From the NCBI GenBank assembly GCA_963757395.1, contig CAVWRK010000015.1, positions 113,935 through 177,934 of the forward strand: a stretch of 64,000 nt of DNA, written 5' to 3'. Below are positions 49,592 to 58,519 of this stretch, piece after piece. Numbering within the stretch: position 1 is the first letter of the stretch; each line of letters opens with the position of its first letter. The position numbers were made by a program, and so were the translations under genes. The DNA is from DATAOG01 sp963757395 (GTDB lineage: Bacteria; Pseudomonadota; Alphaproteobacteria; Geminicoccales; Geminicoccaceae). The notes below the pieces were generated by a model that had not been told where the DNA came from, ran no database searches, and worked only from the letters and a program-made list of their open reading frames with translations.

Positions 49592-50374
49592 CTAGTCGAA
49601 CAGGCGAGCGCGCAGGCGCCGATAGGCGAGGCCGAAGGCGACCGCGCCCAGCACGATCAGGTAGGCGATATGGCCGAAGCTCGCGGACAGCTCCAGCGGC
49701 TGGCCGGCGGTCAGCGGCCGCACCACCTGGATCAAGTGCGTCATCGGCAGCACCCAGGAGATCGGCTGGACATAGTTCGGAAAACGGTCGACGCCGAAGA
49801 ACACGCCCGAGAACACGAACATCGGCGTCACCCAGAAGGTGAAGAAATAGCTGAAGAACTCCCAGGTCTTGGCGTGGGCCGTGGCCGCAAGCCCGCAGGC
49901 GGCGAAGGTGAAGCTGGCGACGAAGATCAGCGGCAGGCTCAGCAACGCGCCCGGGAGTGAGCCGATGCCGCCCCAGATCGCGCCGACCACGAGCACGCAG
50001 ACCGCCGAGAACAGCGCCTTGGCCGCCGCCCAGAAAGCCTCGCCGAACAGAAGCTCCAAGAGGCTCACAGGGGTCGCGAGCGTGGCGTCCCAGGTCTTGA
50101 GCATGTTGAAACGGGCATAAGAGCCGACCGTGGTCTCGAAGCTGGCCGCGAACATCGCCGAATAGGCCATCATGCCCGGGACCACGAAGGCGAGGTAGCG
50201 GAGCCCGCCCATGTCGTCGATGACGGCGCCGAGCCCGAAGCCGAAGGCAAACAGGAAGAGCAGCGGGTTGGCGACGTTGGTGGTCAGCGACGCCCAGATG
50301 AGCTTCCGCCAGACCAGATACTGGCGGCGGCAGACCGCCAGCGAATGGGTCGCAATCGCGACGACCTCTGACAT
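49592..50374 (-). CDS. nodJ: ABC-2 type transporter permease, NodJ-like
   Basis: 260 aa with six helices. ABC-2 membrane pattern, including TNVANPLLFLFAFGFGLG, ARFNMLKTWDATLATPVSL and the permease end ISWVLPMTHLIQVVRPL. Matches the NodJ branch, which with NodI exports lipo-chitooligosaccharides in rhizobia; outside symbiosis loci such pairs export unknown glycolipids or drugs. No nod genes are nearby, so the name reflects homology only. Start overlaps the ATPase stop (ATGA). Confidence 0.87.
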   Translation of the reverse strand: MSEVVAIATHSLAVCRRQYLVWRKLIWASLTTNVANPLLFLFAFGFGLGAVIDDMGGLRYLAFVVPGMMAYSAMFAASFETTVGSYARFNMLKTWDATLATPVSLLELLFGEAFWAAAKALFSAVCVLVVGAIWGGIGSLPGALLSLPLIFVASFTFAACGLAATAHAKTWEFFSYFFTFWVTPMFVFSGVFFGVDRFPNYVQPISWVLPMTHLIQVVRPLTAGQPLELSASFGHIAYLIVLGAVAFGLAYRRLRARLFD

Positions 50375-51276
50375 CAGTTCTCTCGCAGCTGGCGGCCGGT
50401 GAGACGGAGAAACACGTCCTCGAGATTGGCCTGGCGGTGCCAGTAGACCACCTCCTCCGGCAGGTCCTGGATGAAGCTCCGCGGCGTCTCGACATAGTAG
50501 AGGATGGCATCCCCGATGTCCTCATGCTCGAAGCGGCCGTCGCGAAAGCCGGCCGGCAGCGGCTTTTGGACCTCGAAGACGTGGCCCTTGACGTGGCGGT
50601 CGATCAGTTCCTGGGGCGCGCCGCGGTCGAGGATGCGGCCCTGGTCGATGACGATGATCTGGTCACAGAGCCGCTGCGCCTCCTCCATGTAGTGGGTGGT
50701 CAGCAGCAGGGTTTTTCCCTGTTTTCGAAGATCGAGCAGCCGCTTCCAGATCATGACCCGCGCCTGCGGGTCGAGGCCGGTCGTCGGCTCGTCGAGGATC
50801 ACGAGCTCGGGGTTGCTGATCAGCGCGCGCGCGATCACGAGGCGGCGCTTCATCCCGCCGGACAGTTGGTTGACCCCGCTCTGGGCGCGATCGCCCAGCT
50901 GCAGGAACGCGAGCAGCGCCGGGATGCGCTCGGCGATCGCGGCCGACGGCAGGCTGAAGTAGCGGCCGTAGACTTCGAGGTTCTGGCGAACCGACAGGTC
51001 CGGATCGAGGTTGTTGTCCTGGGGCACGAGGCCGATCCTCGCCTTGTGCTCGCGCCGGATCGCACCGACCGGCACGCCGAACACCGTGAGCTCGCCGGCA
51101 GACGGCGTGGTCAGGCCCATGATCATGCGCATGGTCGTGGTCTTGCCGGCGCCGTTCGGGCCGAGCAGGCCGACGCACTGTCCGGGCTCGACCTCGAAGT
51201 CGATGCCGCGCACGGCGTGCACCTGGCCATACGACTTCTCGAGGGCTCGGGCCAGGATCACGGGCAACGGGTTCAT
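50374..51276 (-). CDS. nodI: ABC transporter ATP-binding protein, NodI-like
   Basis: 300 aa from the ATG at 51276; a TTG at 51315 is in frame. Walker A GPNGAGKTTT, Q-loop GLVPQDNNLDPDL, signature NQLSGGMKRRLVIARAL, Walker B LVILDEPTTGLDPQAR, H-loop TTHYMEEAQRLCD, and the DrrA/NodI C-terminal extension ending NLEDVFLRLTGRQLREN. Energises the adjacent permease. The NPEL.. and KRRL signature is the NodI form. Confidence 0.9.
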   Translation of the reverse strand: MNPLPVILARALEKSYGQVHAVRGIDFEVEPGQCVGLLGPNGAGKTTTMRMIMGLTTPSAGELTVFGVPVGAIRREHKARIGLVPQDNNLDPDLSVRQNLEVYGRYFSLPSAAIAERIPALLAFLQLGDRAQSGVNQLSGGMKRRLVIARALISNPELVILDEPTTGLDPQARVMIWKRLLDLRKQGKTLLLTTHYMEEAQRLCDQIIVIDQGRILDRGAPQELIDRHVKGHVFEVQKPLPAGFRDGRFEHEDIGDAILYYVETPRSFIQDLPEEVVYWHRQANLEDVFLRLTGRQLREN

Positions 51277-51327
51277 GGGAGGGGTCCGATAGGGGCGATC
51301 TCCGCCAGCCGGCAACGGAGGCCCTAG

Positions 51328-51876
51328 CTACAGCGAAATCCAGTAGCGGCGCAACCGGCCGCCGCTCGGAGCGTCGATCACGTCCTCGAACCGGCCGCCG
51401 TTGGCCTCGATGATCCGGATCGACGGCAGGTTGTCCTCGAGCGCATTGACCAGCACGCGCCCGAGCCCGAGCCGCCGACATTCCTCGATCGCAAGGGCGA
51501 GGGTCAGCCGGCCATAGCCGCGCCGCCGGTGCGACGGCCTGACCGTGTAGCTGACGTGGCCGCCCGACCGCCTGAGCCAAGCAGTGAGCTCGTGCCGGAT
51601 GTTGACCTCGCCAATGAACGCTTCGCCCTCGACCAGCCAGAGCAGGGAGTGCGGCTCCCCGCCGACGACCTCTCCGCTCGGCAGACTGATGCCGGCGCCC
51701 GGCTCGGTGATCGCCCGCAGATGACCGTCGAAGTCGGCCTCGATGCCTGCGATCATCGGACTGTCTGCAGCCAGCGGGATGCCGAGGTGAAAGCCTTCGC
51801 GCAGCGCCTCGAGATAGGAGGTCCGGTGGCGAAGCGACGGCACCGCCAGGCACGCCGTGACCGGGTCGGCGCTCAT
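51328..51876 (-). CDS. GNAT family N-acetyltransferase
   Basis: 182 aa. Acetyl-CoA loop VRPSHRRRGYGRLTLALAIEECRRLGL (about residues 113-139) and NLPSIRIIEANGGRFEDV, the common C-terminal block. The N-terminal half (EGFHLGIPLAADSPMI .. GEVNIRHEL) resembles YjcF/PF13302-type proteins acting on small molecules. Acceptor unknown. Located 52 bases upstream of the NodI-like gene on the same strand. Confidence 0.85.
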   Translation of the reverse strand: MSADPVTACLAVPSLRHRTSYLEALREGFHLGIPLAADSPMIAGIEADFDGHLRAITEPGAGISLPSGEVVGGEPHSLLWLVEGEAFIGEVNIRHELTAWLRRSGGHVSYTVRPSHRRRGYGRLTLALAIEECRRLGLGRVLVNALEDNLPSIRIIEANGGRFEDVIDAPSGGRLRRYWISL

Positions 51877-51894
51877 GCTATCGGGGGGCGATCG

Positions 51895-52917
51895 TCAGGC
51901 CGCCGCCGCAGTCCGGGTCGGGCGGCCCTCGATCGGGTAGGCCGGGTCGTTGAAGCCCGGGGTGGAGGGATGGCCGCTCGCGACCAGGCTGTCGACCAGC
52001 GCCTCGTCCTCGGCCGTGAAGCGATAGTCGAGCGCCGGCAGATAGGCCTCGAGCTGCTCCAGCGTGCGCGGGCCCGCGATCGCCGCCGTGATCAGGCGGT
52101 TGTCCAGCACCCAGGCGAACGCGAACTGGATCGGCGTGATCCCCTTGGCCTCGGCGTGGCCCTTGATCTCCTTTGCGATCACGAGCGATTCGCGGCGCCA
52201 CTCGGTCTGCATCATGCGCATGTCCTGGCGGCCGCCGCGGGTCCCTTGGGGCGGCGGCACGTCGGGGTCGTACTTGCCGGTCAGGACGCCGCGGGCGAGC
52301 GGGCTGTAGGGCACGACGCCGAGCCCGTAGTAGCCGCAGGCCGGCAGATGCTCGACCTCGGGCATGCGGTTCATGGCGTTGTAGTAGGGCTGGCTGACGA
52401 TCGGCCGGTCGATGCCGGCGCGATCGCAGAGGTTGCAGATCTCGGCGAGCCGCCAGCTGCGGTAGTTGGAGACCCCGAAATAGCGCACCTTGCCGCTTCG
52501 GATCAGGTCGGCCATGGCCCCGACCGTCTCCTCGAGCGGCGTGGCGTGGTCCTCCTTGTGCAGGTAGAGGATGTCGATCCAGTCGCTGCCGAGACGCGCA
52601 AGCGAGGCGTCGCACGCGAGGAACATCCAGCGCCGCGACAGCCCGGCCCGGTTCGGCCCCGGGCCCATGGCGTTGCACATCTTGGTCGCCAGCACCCAAT
52701 CGCCGCGCCCGGCCTTGATCGCCCGGCCGACGATCTCTTCCGAGCGGCCCTCGACGTAGGCGTCCGCCGTGTCGATGAAGTTGATCCCCGCCTCCCGGGC
52801 GCGGGCGATGATCCGGGCCGAGGTCGGCTCGTCGGTCGGCCCGCCGAACATCATCGTACCGAGGCAGAGCGGCGACACCTTGAGGCCGCTGCGGCCGAGC
52901 TTGCGGTAGTCCATCAT
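51895..52917 (-). CDS. Aldo/keto reductase
   Basis: 340 aa TIM-barrel NADPH reductase. Catalytic Asp-Tyr-Lys-His can be seen: NFIDTADAYVEGRSEE, WVLATKM and DILYLHKEDHATPLEE. The pattern RKLGRSGLKVSPLCLGTMMFGG is the YhdN/AKR11-12 type. ITPIQFAFAWVLDN and ITAAIAGPRTLEQLEAY bind the cofactor. GAGAGGA precedes the ATG. Physiological substrate unknown. Confidence 0.9.
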   Translation of the reverse strand: MMDYRKLGRSGLKVSPLCLGTMMFGGPTDEPTSARIIARAREAGINFIDTADAYVEGRSEEIVGRAIKAGRGDWVLATKMCNAMGPGPNRAGLSRRWMFLACDASLARLGSDWIDILYLHKEDHATPLEETVGAMADLIRSGKVRYFGVSNYRSWRLAEICNLCDRAGIDRPIVSQPYYNAMNRMPEVEHLPACGYYGLGVVPYSPLARGVLTGKYDPDVPPPQGTRGGRQDMRMMQTEWRRESLVIAKEIKGHAEAKGITPIQFAFAWVLDNRLITAAIAGPRTLEQLEAYLPALDYRFTAEDEALVDSLVASGHPSTPGFNDPAYPIEGRPTRTAAAA

Positions 52918-52984
52918 CTCGTTCCTCTCCCCCTTCGAGCGGTCAACATAACCAGTTCATCGCCGGCCGCGAAGGGCGGCACTC

Positions 52985-53506
52985 TCAGCCGCGCCGGCGT
53001 GCAAAGGTCAGGCGCCGGGTGAAGCGGCGCACTTGTCGCAGGCCACCGCGCTCCGGGTAGTGCCGCTCGAACACCCCGAGGTCGGTGAACCCCGCCTTCT
53101 CGAGCACCCGCGCCGAGGCCGGATTCTCGATGAAGCTGAACGCCTCGAGCACGCGATAGCCGACCAGGGCGGCGTGCGTCAGCATCGCGCCGACGCCCTC
53201 GGTCGCATAGCCCCGCCCCCAAAACTGCCGGCCGAGCACATAGCCGAGCTCGGCGGTGCCGCCGTCGCCGCCGAAGCCGATCCCGCCGATCGCCACGCGA
53301 TCTCTCCGGCTCGCCATCAGGAACGAATGGCTGGCCGGCGCGACATAGACCGAGATCCACTTGCGCAGCGCCGCCTCGGTCGGCGGCCAGGGCATCCGGC
53401 CGGTCTGCTTGATCGTCTCCCAGTCGCCGGCGAACAGGCGCGCGAGCGCCGGCGCGTCGTCGATGGCGAGCGGTCGCAGCAGCAGGCGTTGGGTCTCGAT
53501 TCGCAT
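52985..53506 (-). CDS. GNAT family N-acetyltransferase, RimJ/RimL-like
   Basis: 173 aa. ETQRLLLRPLAIDDAPALARL is the RimJ-type start; GYVLGRQFWGRGYATEGVGAM is the acetyl-CoA loop, and FIENPASARVLEKAGFTDLG the C-terminal block. May acetylate ribosomal protein N-termini or small molecules. GGAGG just before the ATG. Single-gene unit, 34 bases downstream of zntB. Confidence 0.87.
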   Translation of the reverse strand: MRIETQRLLLRPLAIDDAPALARLFAGDWETIKQTGRMPWPPTEAALRKWISVYVAPASHSFLMASRRDRVAIGGIGFGGDGGTAELGYVLGRQFWGRGYATEGVGAMLTHAALVGYRVLEAFSFIENPASARVLEKAGFTDLGVFERHYPERGGLRQVRRFTRRLTFARRRG

Positions 53507-53540
53507 GACCTCCGGGCCGGCCCGATGGCCGCTCGCCAGC

Positions 53541-54515
53541 TCAGATCCACCTCAGCCGGCGGAGCACGACGATCTCCACGATCGCCAGGACCAGGAGCAG
53601 GACAATCACGATCGGAAACGCCCAGGGCTGCTCGGTGCCGGGCACGCCACCGACGTTGATCCCAAGCAGGCCAGTGATCAGGCTCGGCGGCAGGAGCACG
53701 GTCGCGACCACGGTCAACAGGTACATCGTGCGGTTCATCTGGTCGGACAGGCGCGTGGTGAGCTCGTCCTGGACCACAGACGCGCGCTCGCGCGCAGCAT
53801 CGAGGTCCTCGACGAAACGGGTGGTGCGGTCGGCGACCTCGCGGAGCACCGCCCGGTCGCCCGCCGCGAGCCACGGCGCGTGGCTGGTCATCAGCCTGGC
53901 CATGACTTCGCGCTGCGGCGCCAGATAGCGGCGGAGCGCGATCGCCTCACGGCGCAGCCCGGCGATCCTGAGCCTGAGCTCGGTGCTGTGCTCGCGGAGC
54001 ACCGCCTCCTCGAGGTCGTCGATGCGATCGATCAGATCGTCGATCACCGGCCGCATGCGGTCGATCAGGCGATCGCTAAGCATCGCCAGGAAGGCACCAG
54101 GCCCGCGCGGCCCGCGGCCCTCGGCCAGGGCCTCACGCAGATCGCTGACGGCGGTCAGCCGGCGATGGCGCAAGGTCACGATCCGCGCCGGCTCCAGCCA
54201 GATGCGGACCGCGACCATGTCCTCGGGATCGGCGCCGGGATTGAGATTGACGCCGCGCAGCGTCACCAGGAGCGCGTCGTCGACCGGCAGCTCGCGCGGC
54301 CGGACGTCCTCGGCGAGCAGCCCGTCCGCGATCACCGGGTCGATGCCGCCGTCCTCGCGCAGCCAGCGCCGGCTCTCGCGCCCGGTCCGGTCCAGATGCA
54401 CCCAGAGCGGGCCGTCCGCGGATCGCCAGCGGCGGATCTCCGGCCAGCCGACCTCGCGCCCGCCACCCCGGCCATCGAGAGCGTAGGCGCAGATCAGGCC
54501 ATCCTCGAGCGCCAT
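53541..54515 (-). CDS. zntB: Zinc transporter ZntB (CorA superfamily)
   Basis: 324 aa, close to E. coli ZntB (327). N-terminal FAYALDGRGGG-like start (ICAYALDGRGGG), long helix IDDLIDRIDDLEEAVL, RRYLAPQREVMARL, and two C-terminal helices with the GxN loop LLGINVGGVPG, the ZntB form. Cytoplasmic funnel plus inner-membrane pore for Zn2+. ATG 54515 has AGGA upstream; a GTG at 54554 overlapping the upstream stop (GTGA) is also possible and would imply coupling to the CDF gene. Confidence 0.9.
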   Translation of the reverse strand: MALEDGLICAYALDGRGGGREVGWPEIRRWRSADGPLWVHLDRTGRESRRWLREDGGIDPVIADGLLAEDVRPRELPVDDALLVTLRGVNLNPGADPEDMVAVRIWLEPARIVTLRHRRLTAVSDLREALAEGRGPRGPGAFLAMLSDRLIDRMRPVIDDLIDRIDDLEEAVLREHSTELRLRIAGLRREAIALRRYLAPQREVMARLMTSHAPWLAAGDRAVLREVADRTTRFVEDLDAARERASVVQDELTTRLSDQMNRTMYLLTVVATVLLPPSLITGLLGINVGGVPGTEQPWAFPIVIVLLLVLAIVEIVVLRRLRWI

Positions 54516-54550
54516 CGTCTTGTCCTTCCAGCTGGGTGAGGCGCGAGTGG

Positions 54551-55486
54551 TCACGGCTCCGCCAGCGCGGCGCGGTGCGCGCGCCAGCTCTGGGCCTCGA
54601 TGAACACCCGCTTGACCTCCGGATAGGCAGCCTTGATGCGGCGCTCGAGCTCGCTGATCGCGGCCTCGACCTGGTCGGCCGAGAGATCGCTCGCGAAGTC
54701 GAGGCTGAGGTTCAAGAGCACCTCGTCGGGTCCGAGGTGAACGCTGCGGTGCTCGTTGACGCGGAGGATGCCGGGCTGTCCGGCGACGATCCGCTCGATG
54801 CCAAGGCGCACCTCCGGCAGCACGCCCTCGCCGATCAAGAGGCCCTTGCACTCGTAGGCGAGCCAGACGGCGGTCGCGCCCAGGATCAGCGCGATGCCGA
54901 TCGAGGCGACACCATCGAGGGCCGGCCGCTCGAGCCACTCGCCGAGCCCGATGCCGACGAGCGCCACGACCAGGCCGAGCAGGGCGGCGCTGTCCTCAAA
55001 CAGCACCGTGAACACCGCCGGGTCCTTGCTCAGGCGCACCGCCTCGAGATAGCTGCGCCCGCCCTTGACCGCCCGGAAGGCCCGGAACGCAAAGGTCCAG
55101 CCGACGCCTTCGAACAGCATGGCGAGGGCGATCACCACGTAGTTGACGTAGGCGTGGGTCACCGGGGTCGGATCCTGCAGCTTGTGCAGCCCCTCGTACA
55201 GCGAGACCCCGGCGCCGCCGGCGAAGATCAAGAGCGCCACGACGAACGACCAGAAGTACAGCTCCCGGCCGTAGCCGAACGGATGCCGCTGGTCGGGCGG
55301 TCGCGTCGAGCGCCAGAGGCCATACAGCAAAAGGCCCTGATTGCCGGTATCGACTACCGAATGCACCGCCTCGCTCAGCATCGCCGAGCTGCCCGTGACC
55401 GCGGCGGCGGCGAACTTGGTGAGCGCGATCAGTGCGTTGGCGCCAAGCGCCGCATAGATCACCACCTTCGACCCGTGGGCCGGCAT
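54551..55486 (-). CDS. Cation diffusion facilitator family transporter
   Basis: 311 aa. Six-helix CDF domain with GSSAMLSEAVHSVVDTGNQ (the usual Asp-x3-Asp appears as Glu..His..Asp: EAVHSVVD), RHPFGYGRELYFWSF, and a C-terminal cytoplasmic domain (HLGPDEVLLNLSLDF). The branch with EAVHSVVDT is the FieF-unlike, SLC30A9-like group. Likely exports Zn2+ or another divalent metal using the proton gradient. GAGG nine bases before ATG 55486. Immediately upstream of zntB, so a metal-handling pair. Confidence 0.88.
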   Translation of the reverse strand: MPAHGSKVVIYAALGANALIALTKFAAAAVTGSSAMLSEAVHSVVDTGNQGLLLYGLWRSTRPPDQRHPFGYGRELYFWSFVVALLIFAGGAGVSLYEGLHKLQDPTPVTHAYVNYVVIALAMLFEGVGWTFAFRAFRAVKGGRSYLEAVRLSKDPAVFTVLFEDSAALLGLVVALVGIGLGEWLERPALDGVASIGIALILGATAVWLAYECKGLLIGEGVLPEVRLGIERIVAGQPGILRVNEHRSVHLGPDEVLLNLSLDFASDLSADQVEAAISELERRIKAAYPEVKRVFIEAQSWRAHRAALAEP

Positions 55487-55689
55487 CGATCGAACCTCTG
55501 GATGGCTGGCGGTAAACTTGCCCAGATCACCCGTGATTTCAACTCGCGCGTGAGGTCGCGCGACCGCCACGCTCTGTTCCTCCGATCGCGGTCCAGCCGG
55601 CGGTCGGAGGCCGGCTCAACGACTTATTAACCTTAGCGGCCCATGAATTCCGCGAACCACCGCCGCCGTCGGGAAGGGGATCGCAGCGC

Positions 55690-56136
55690 ATGGGCCGGTC
55701 GTCTGCAAGCATCGTCATCCTGGCACCGCTGGCCATGCTCGGCGCCTGCCTCCAGTTCGCGCCCAGATCTTCGGTCCCGTTTCAGGCCGCTGCCGACCGC
55801 CAGGCCCGCTACGCCGCCGAGATCATGCTCGCGGTCAAGGAGGACCGGCGGGGCGAGATCAGCGAGGCGGCGGCCAATGGCCGCATCGTGCTGCCGCAGC
55901 TACCTGAGATTTGGGGGCTTCCGCCGGCCGAGCCGATCCCCACGCAAGCCGCCCTCGAGCCCGCCCTGGCCCAGATCGAGCCGGGTGCAACGGGCGGCCC
56001 CGTGGCGATCGGTTGTACCTCGCCGCGCGGTGCGTTGCCCGGCGATGGCTGGCGGGCCGATTGCCGTCAGGGGCTCGTTCTACCGCCACTCGGCTACGCC
56101 TCGATCGCTCCCATGGCCGCACCTATGGACCCTTAG
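55690..56136 (+). CDS. Putative lipoprotein of unknown function
   Basis: 148 aa. A lipobox (LAMLGAC, Cys at about residue 20) follows a short hydrophobic helix. The mature part is Ala/Pro-rich with EDRRGEISEAAANGRI and two further Cys (IGCTSPRG, RADCRQG). No family recognised. Convergent with atp12, 24 bases apart. The lipobox and a ribosome-site-like GGGGAT upstream support a real gene, but a chance frame is possible. Confidence 0.5.
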   Translation: MGRSSASIVILAPLAMLGACLQFAPRSSVPFQAAADRQARYAAEIMLAVKEDRRGEISEAAANGRIVLPQLPEIWGLPPAEPIPTQAALEPALAQIEPGATGGPVAIGCTSPRGALPGDGWRADCRQGLVLPPLGYASIAPMAAPMDP

Positions 56137-56160
56137 ACCGAACCCCGACGATCGCCGGGC

Positions 56161-56865
56161 CTAGTCCGACCCGGCAGTGAGCGCGCCGAGGAACCCCGCC
56201 GCCGCCTCGATGTCACGCCGCAGCGCCGCGTGCCGGCGCTCGCTCTCGGCATCAGGGCCCCAGCGCTCGATCTCGAACATCTCGTCGAGCAGGCTCGCGG
56301 CCAAGGCCTCCCCGGCATTGATCCGGCCGTCTGCCAAAGCGAGGCCCAGGATCAGCGAGCCGAGCGCGGTGGTCGCCGCATGCAGTCCGACCAGGGGCCA
56401 GTCGTCCAGAGCCTCGACCGCTGCCCGCAGGCGCTGCAGCGCGACCGCCGGCTGCTCGACCGGCAGGACCGACGTGGTCATCCTCAGCCGGGCGCCATAG
56501 CAGCTCGCGGCCCACTCCAGCAACGGCTGCCAGGCCCGCCGTTGCCGCTCCACCAGATCGAGCGGGGCGGCGGCCCGGTAGCAGAGGAGATCGGTCGCGG
56601 CGTACTCGACCAGCTCGAGGGTCGCGGCCGCGCGCAGCCCGGGCAGGCGATCCTGGGCCGTGCTCGCCAGCCGAGTCAGGGGCATGGTGGTCGGCTCGAT
56701 GGTGTCGGCCTGCGCCAGCCATTCGGCGGCGACCGCGGCGGCGAGCGCCGCCGACGGCAGCAGCAAGGTCCGCTTGGCCGGGGTGCGGAGCGGCCGGCCG
56801 TCGAGCAGCAGGCGATGCTGCCCATCCTCGGCGGCGACCTCGACCCGCTGGTAGAAGCGCTTCAC
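56161..56865 (-). CDS. ATP12-type F1-ATPase assembly chaperone
   Basis: 234 aa. ATP12 signature: MKRFYQRVEV, LLLDGRPLRTPAKRTLLLPS, AAEWLAQADTIEPTTMPLTRLASTA (split here between visible blocks), and the C-terminal ALADGRINAGEALAASLLDE with its conserved Glu. Binds the F1 alpha subunit during ATP synthase assembly. The family is confined to alphaproteobacteria and mitochondria, a good taxonomic clue. GTG start overlaps the upstream gph stop (GTGA). Confidence 0.93.
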   Translation of the reverse strand: MKRFYQRVEVAAEDGQHRLLLDGRPLRTPAKRTLLLPSAALAAAVAAEWLAQADTIEPTTMPLTRLASTAQDRLPGLRAAATLELVEYAATDLLCYRAAAPLDLVERQRRAWQPLLEWAASCYGARLRMTTSVLPVEQPAVALQRLRAAVEALDDWPLVGLHAATTALGSLILGLALADGRINAGEALAASLLDEMFEIERWGPDAESERRHAALRRDIEAAAGFLGALTAGSD

Positions 56866-57524
56866 GGAGCGCCGCCCGGCGCCAGATCGAGCAGATCCTC
56901 GAAGCGCTCGAGGATGGTCGTCGCCCCCGCTGCGATCAGGTTTTCCACCGGCTGATAGCCCCAGGCCACGCCGATCGCAGCAACCCCGGCGGCCCGCGCC
57001 ATCGCCATGTCGTAGCTGCTGTCGCCGACCATCAGGGTCTCATCGGCGGTGCTGCCGGTCTCGCGCATCGCCGCCTCGAGCATGCTCGGATGCGGCTTGC
57101 TCGGGTGGCGATCGGCGGTCTGCAGGCTCGCAAACAGGGACGTGAGCCCGTGATGGTCGAGCACGCTCAACAGCCCGGGGCGCGACTTGCCGGTCGCGAT
57201 GCCGAGCAGATGGCCCTGCCGGTCGAGCTCCATCAGGGTCGGGAGCGCGCCCGGATAGAGCGCCTCGTGCACGCCGTGCTCATCCCGCAGCGCCCGCCAA
57301 GCGGTGCGATAGGCCTCGACCAGCAGCGTGCGCTCGGCAAGCTCCGCCACCGGCCGCCAGGTGGCGATCGCGACCTCGAGCGACAGGCCGATCGCCGCAT
57401 GCACGGCCGCTGCCGTCGGCGGCACCAGACCCTGCGCCCGAAACGCCCGCTCGACCGCGGCCACGATCACATGCTGGCTGTCGACCAGGGTCCCGTCACA
57501 GTCGAAGACAATCAGTCGGATCAT
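56862..57524 (-). CDS. gph: HAD-IA hydrolase (phosphoglycolate phosphatase-like)
   Basis: 220 aa. HAD motif I IVFDCDGTLVDS (residues about 5-16), motif II Thr in IATGKSRPG, motif III Lys in HPSKPHPSML and motif IV MVGDSSYDMAMARAAG. Cap domain of class C1. Such proteins dephosphorylate phosphoglycolate or similar small phosphates. A longer upstream frame overlaps the pseudouridine synthase and is ignored. Coupled to atp12 by GTGA. Confidence 0.9.
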   Translation of the reverse strand: MIRLIVFDCDGTLVDSQHVIVAAVERAFRAQGLVPPTAAAVHAAIGLSLEVAIATWRPVAELAERTLLVEAYRTAWRALRDEHGVHEALYPGALPTLMELDRQGHLLGIATGKSRPGLLSVLDHHGLTSLFASLQTADRHPSKPHPSMLEAAMRETGSTADETLMVGDSSYDMAMARAAGVAAIGVAWGYQPVENLIAAGATTILERFEDLLDLAPGGAP

Positions 57525-57532
57525 GCCGGCCG

Positions 57533-58519
57533 TCAAATCGGATCGAAGTCGGCGAGGCGCGCGCCCGGCAGCTCCGGGTCCGGCTCGAAGCCGAGCCATG
57601 CGAACCCGGCGCGCACCGCCGGCTCGAGCGGCGCGGTCAGCGCCAGGTGGCCGCCGTCCGGATGCGGCAGGCGGATCTCGCGGGCATGCAGCATCAGCCC
57701 CGCGGGCGCGCCGGCCGGACCGGCGGCCGCGCCGCCGTATTTGCGATCGCCGAGAATCGGGGTCCCGAGCAAGGTGCAATGCACGCGCAGCTGATGGGTG
57801 CGCCCGGTCAGCGGCTGGAGGGCGAGCCAGCTCGCGATCTTGCCGGCGCGGGCGACGGTCCGGTAGCGGGTGCGCGCCGGCTGACCGTCGGCCGCGCCTG
57901 CGATGCGCTCGCCGCGACCACCGGCTTGCTTGGCCAACGGCCGGTCGACCACGCCTTCGGCCGCCGGCGGCCGGCCGACCACCAGCGCCCAGTAGAGCTT
58001 GTCCACCTGATGGTGGCGGAAGGCCGCGGTCAGCCTGGCGGCGGCGGGCGCGGTCCGGGCGACCACCAAGAGCCCGCTGGTGTCGCGATCGAGCCGGTGC
58101 ACGAGGCGCGGCCGCTCGCCGCCTGCGGCCAGGGCCGCGAGCATGCCATCCAGATGGCGTGTGGTCCTGGTGCCGCCCTGGACCGCGAGCCCGGCCGGCT
58201 TGTTCAGGACCAGGAGCGCCGCATCCTCATGCAGGATCCGGGTTCGTAGCCAGTCGGCATCTCCGGCGTTCGGCTCCGGCTCGGGACGCCGGCTCGTCGC
58301 TCCGTCCGCAGCTGGCGCGAGCGGCGGGATGCGAATGCTCTGGCCCGCGACCAGACGGGCGTTGGCCGCCGCTCGCCGGCCATCGACCCGGATCTGACCG
58401 CTGCGCAGCAATTTCTGGAGCCGGCCGTGGCCGAGCCCCGGGAAATGCCGGTGGAACCAGCGATCGAGACGGATCTCCGCCTCGTCGGCACCGACCGCCC
58501 GCTGCTCGACCCCGGTCAT
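57533..58519 (-). CDS. RluA family pseudouridine synthase (RluC/RluD-like)
   Basis: 328 aa. An N-terminal S4 RNA-binding domain (LDRWFHRHFPGLGHGRLQKLL, about residues 18-38) and the RluA catalytic motif RLVHRLDRDTSGLLVVA with the active Asp; then LQPLTGRTHQLRVH. Isomerises uridines in 23S rRNA. It overlaps rarA by ATGA and precedes gph by 8 bases, a recurrent alphaproteobacterial arrangement. Confidence 0.92.
   Translation of the reverse strand: MTGVEQRAVGADEAEIRLDRWFHRHFPGLGHGRLQKLLRSGQIRVDGRRAAANARLVAGQSIRIPPLAPAADGATSRRPEPEPNAGDADWLRTRILHEDAALLVLNKPAGLAVQGGTRTTRHLDGMLAALAAGGERPRLVHRLDRDTSGLLVVARTAPAAARLTAAFRHHQVDKLYWALVVGRPPAAEGVVDRPLAKQAGGRGERIAGAADGQPARTRYRTVARAGKIASWLALQPLTGRTHQLRVHCTLLGTPILGDRKYGGAAAGPAGAPAGLMLHAREIRLPHPDGGHLALTAPLEPAVRAGFAWLGFEPDPELPGARLADFDPI

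Noticed and set aside
49592..51276. Symbiotic nodulation locus
   Set aside because: Only the NodIJ-like exporter is present; no nodABC or nod-box-like element was seen.
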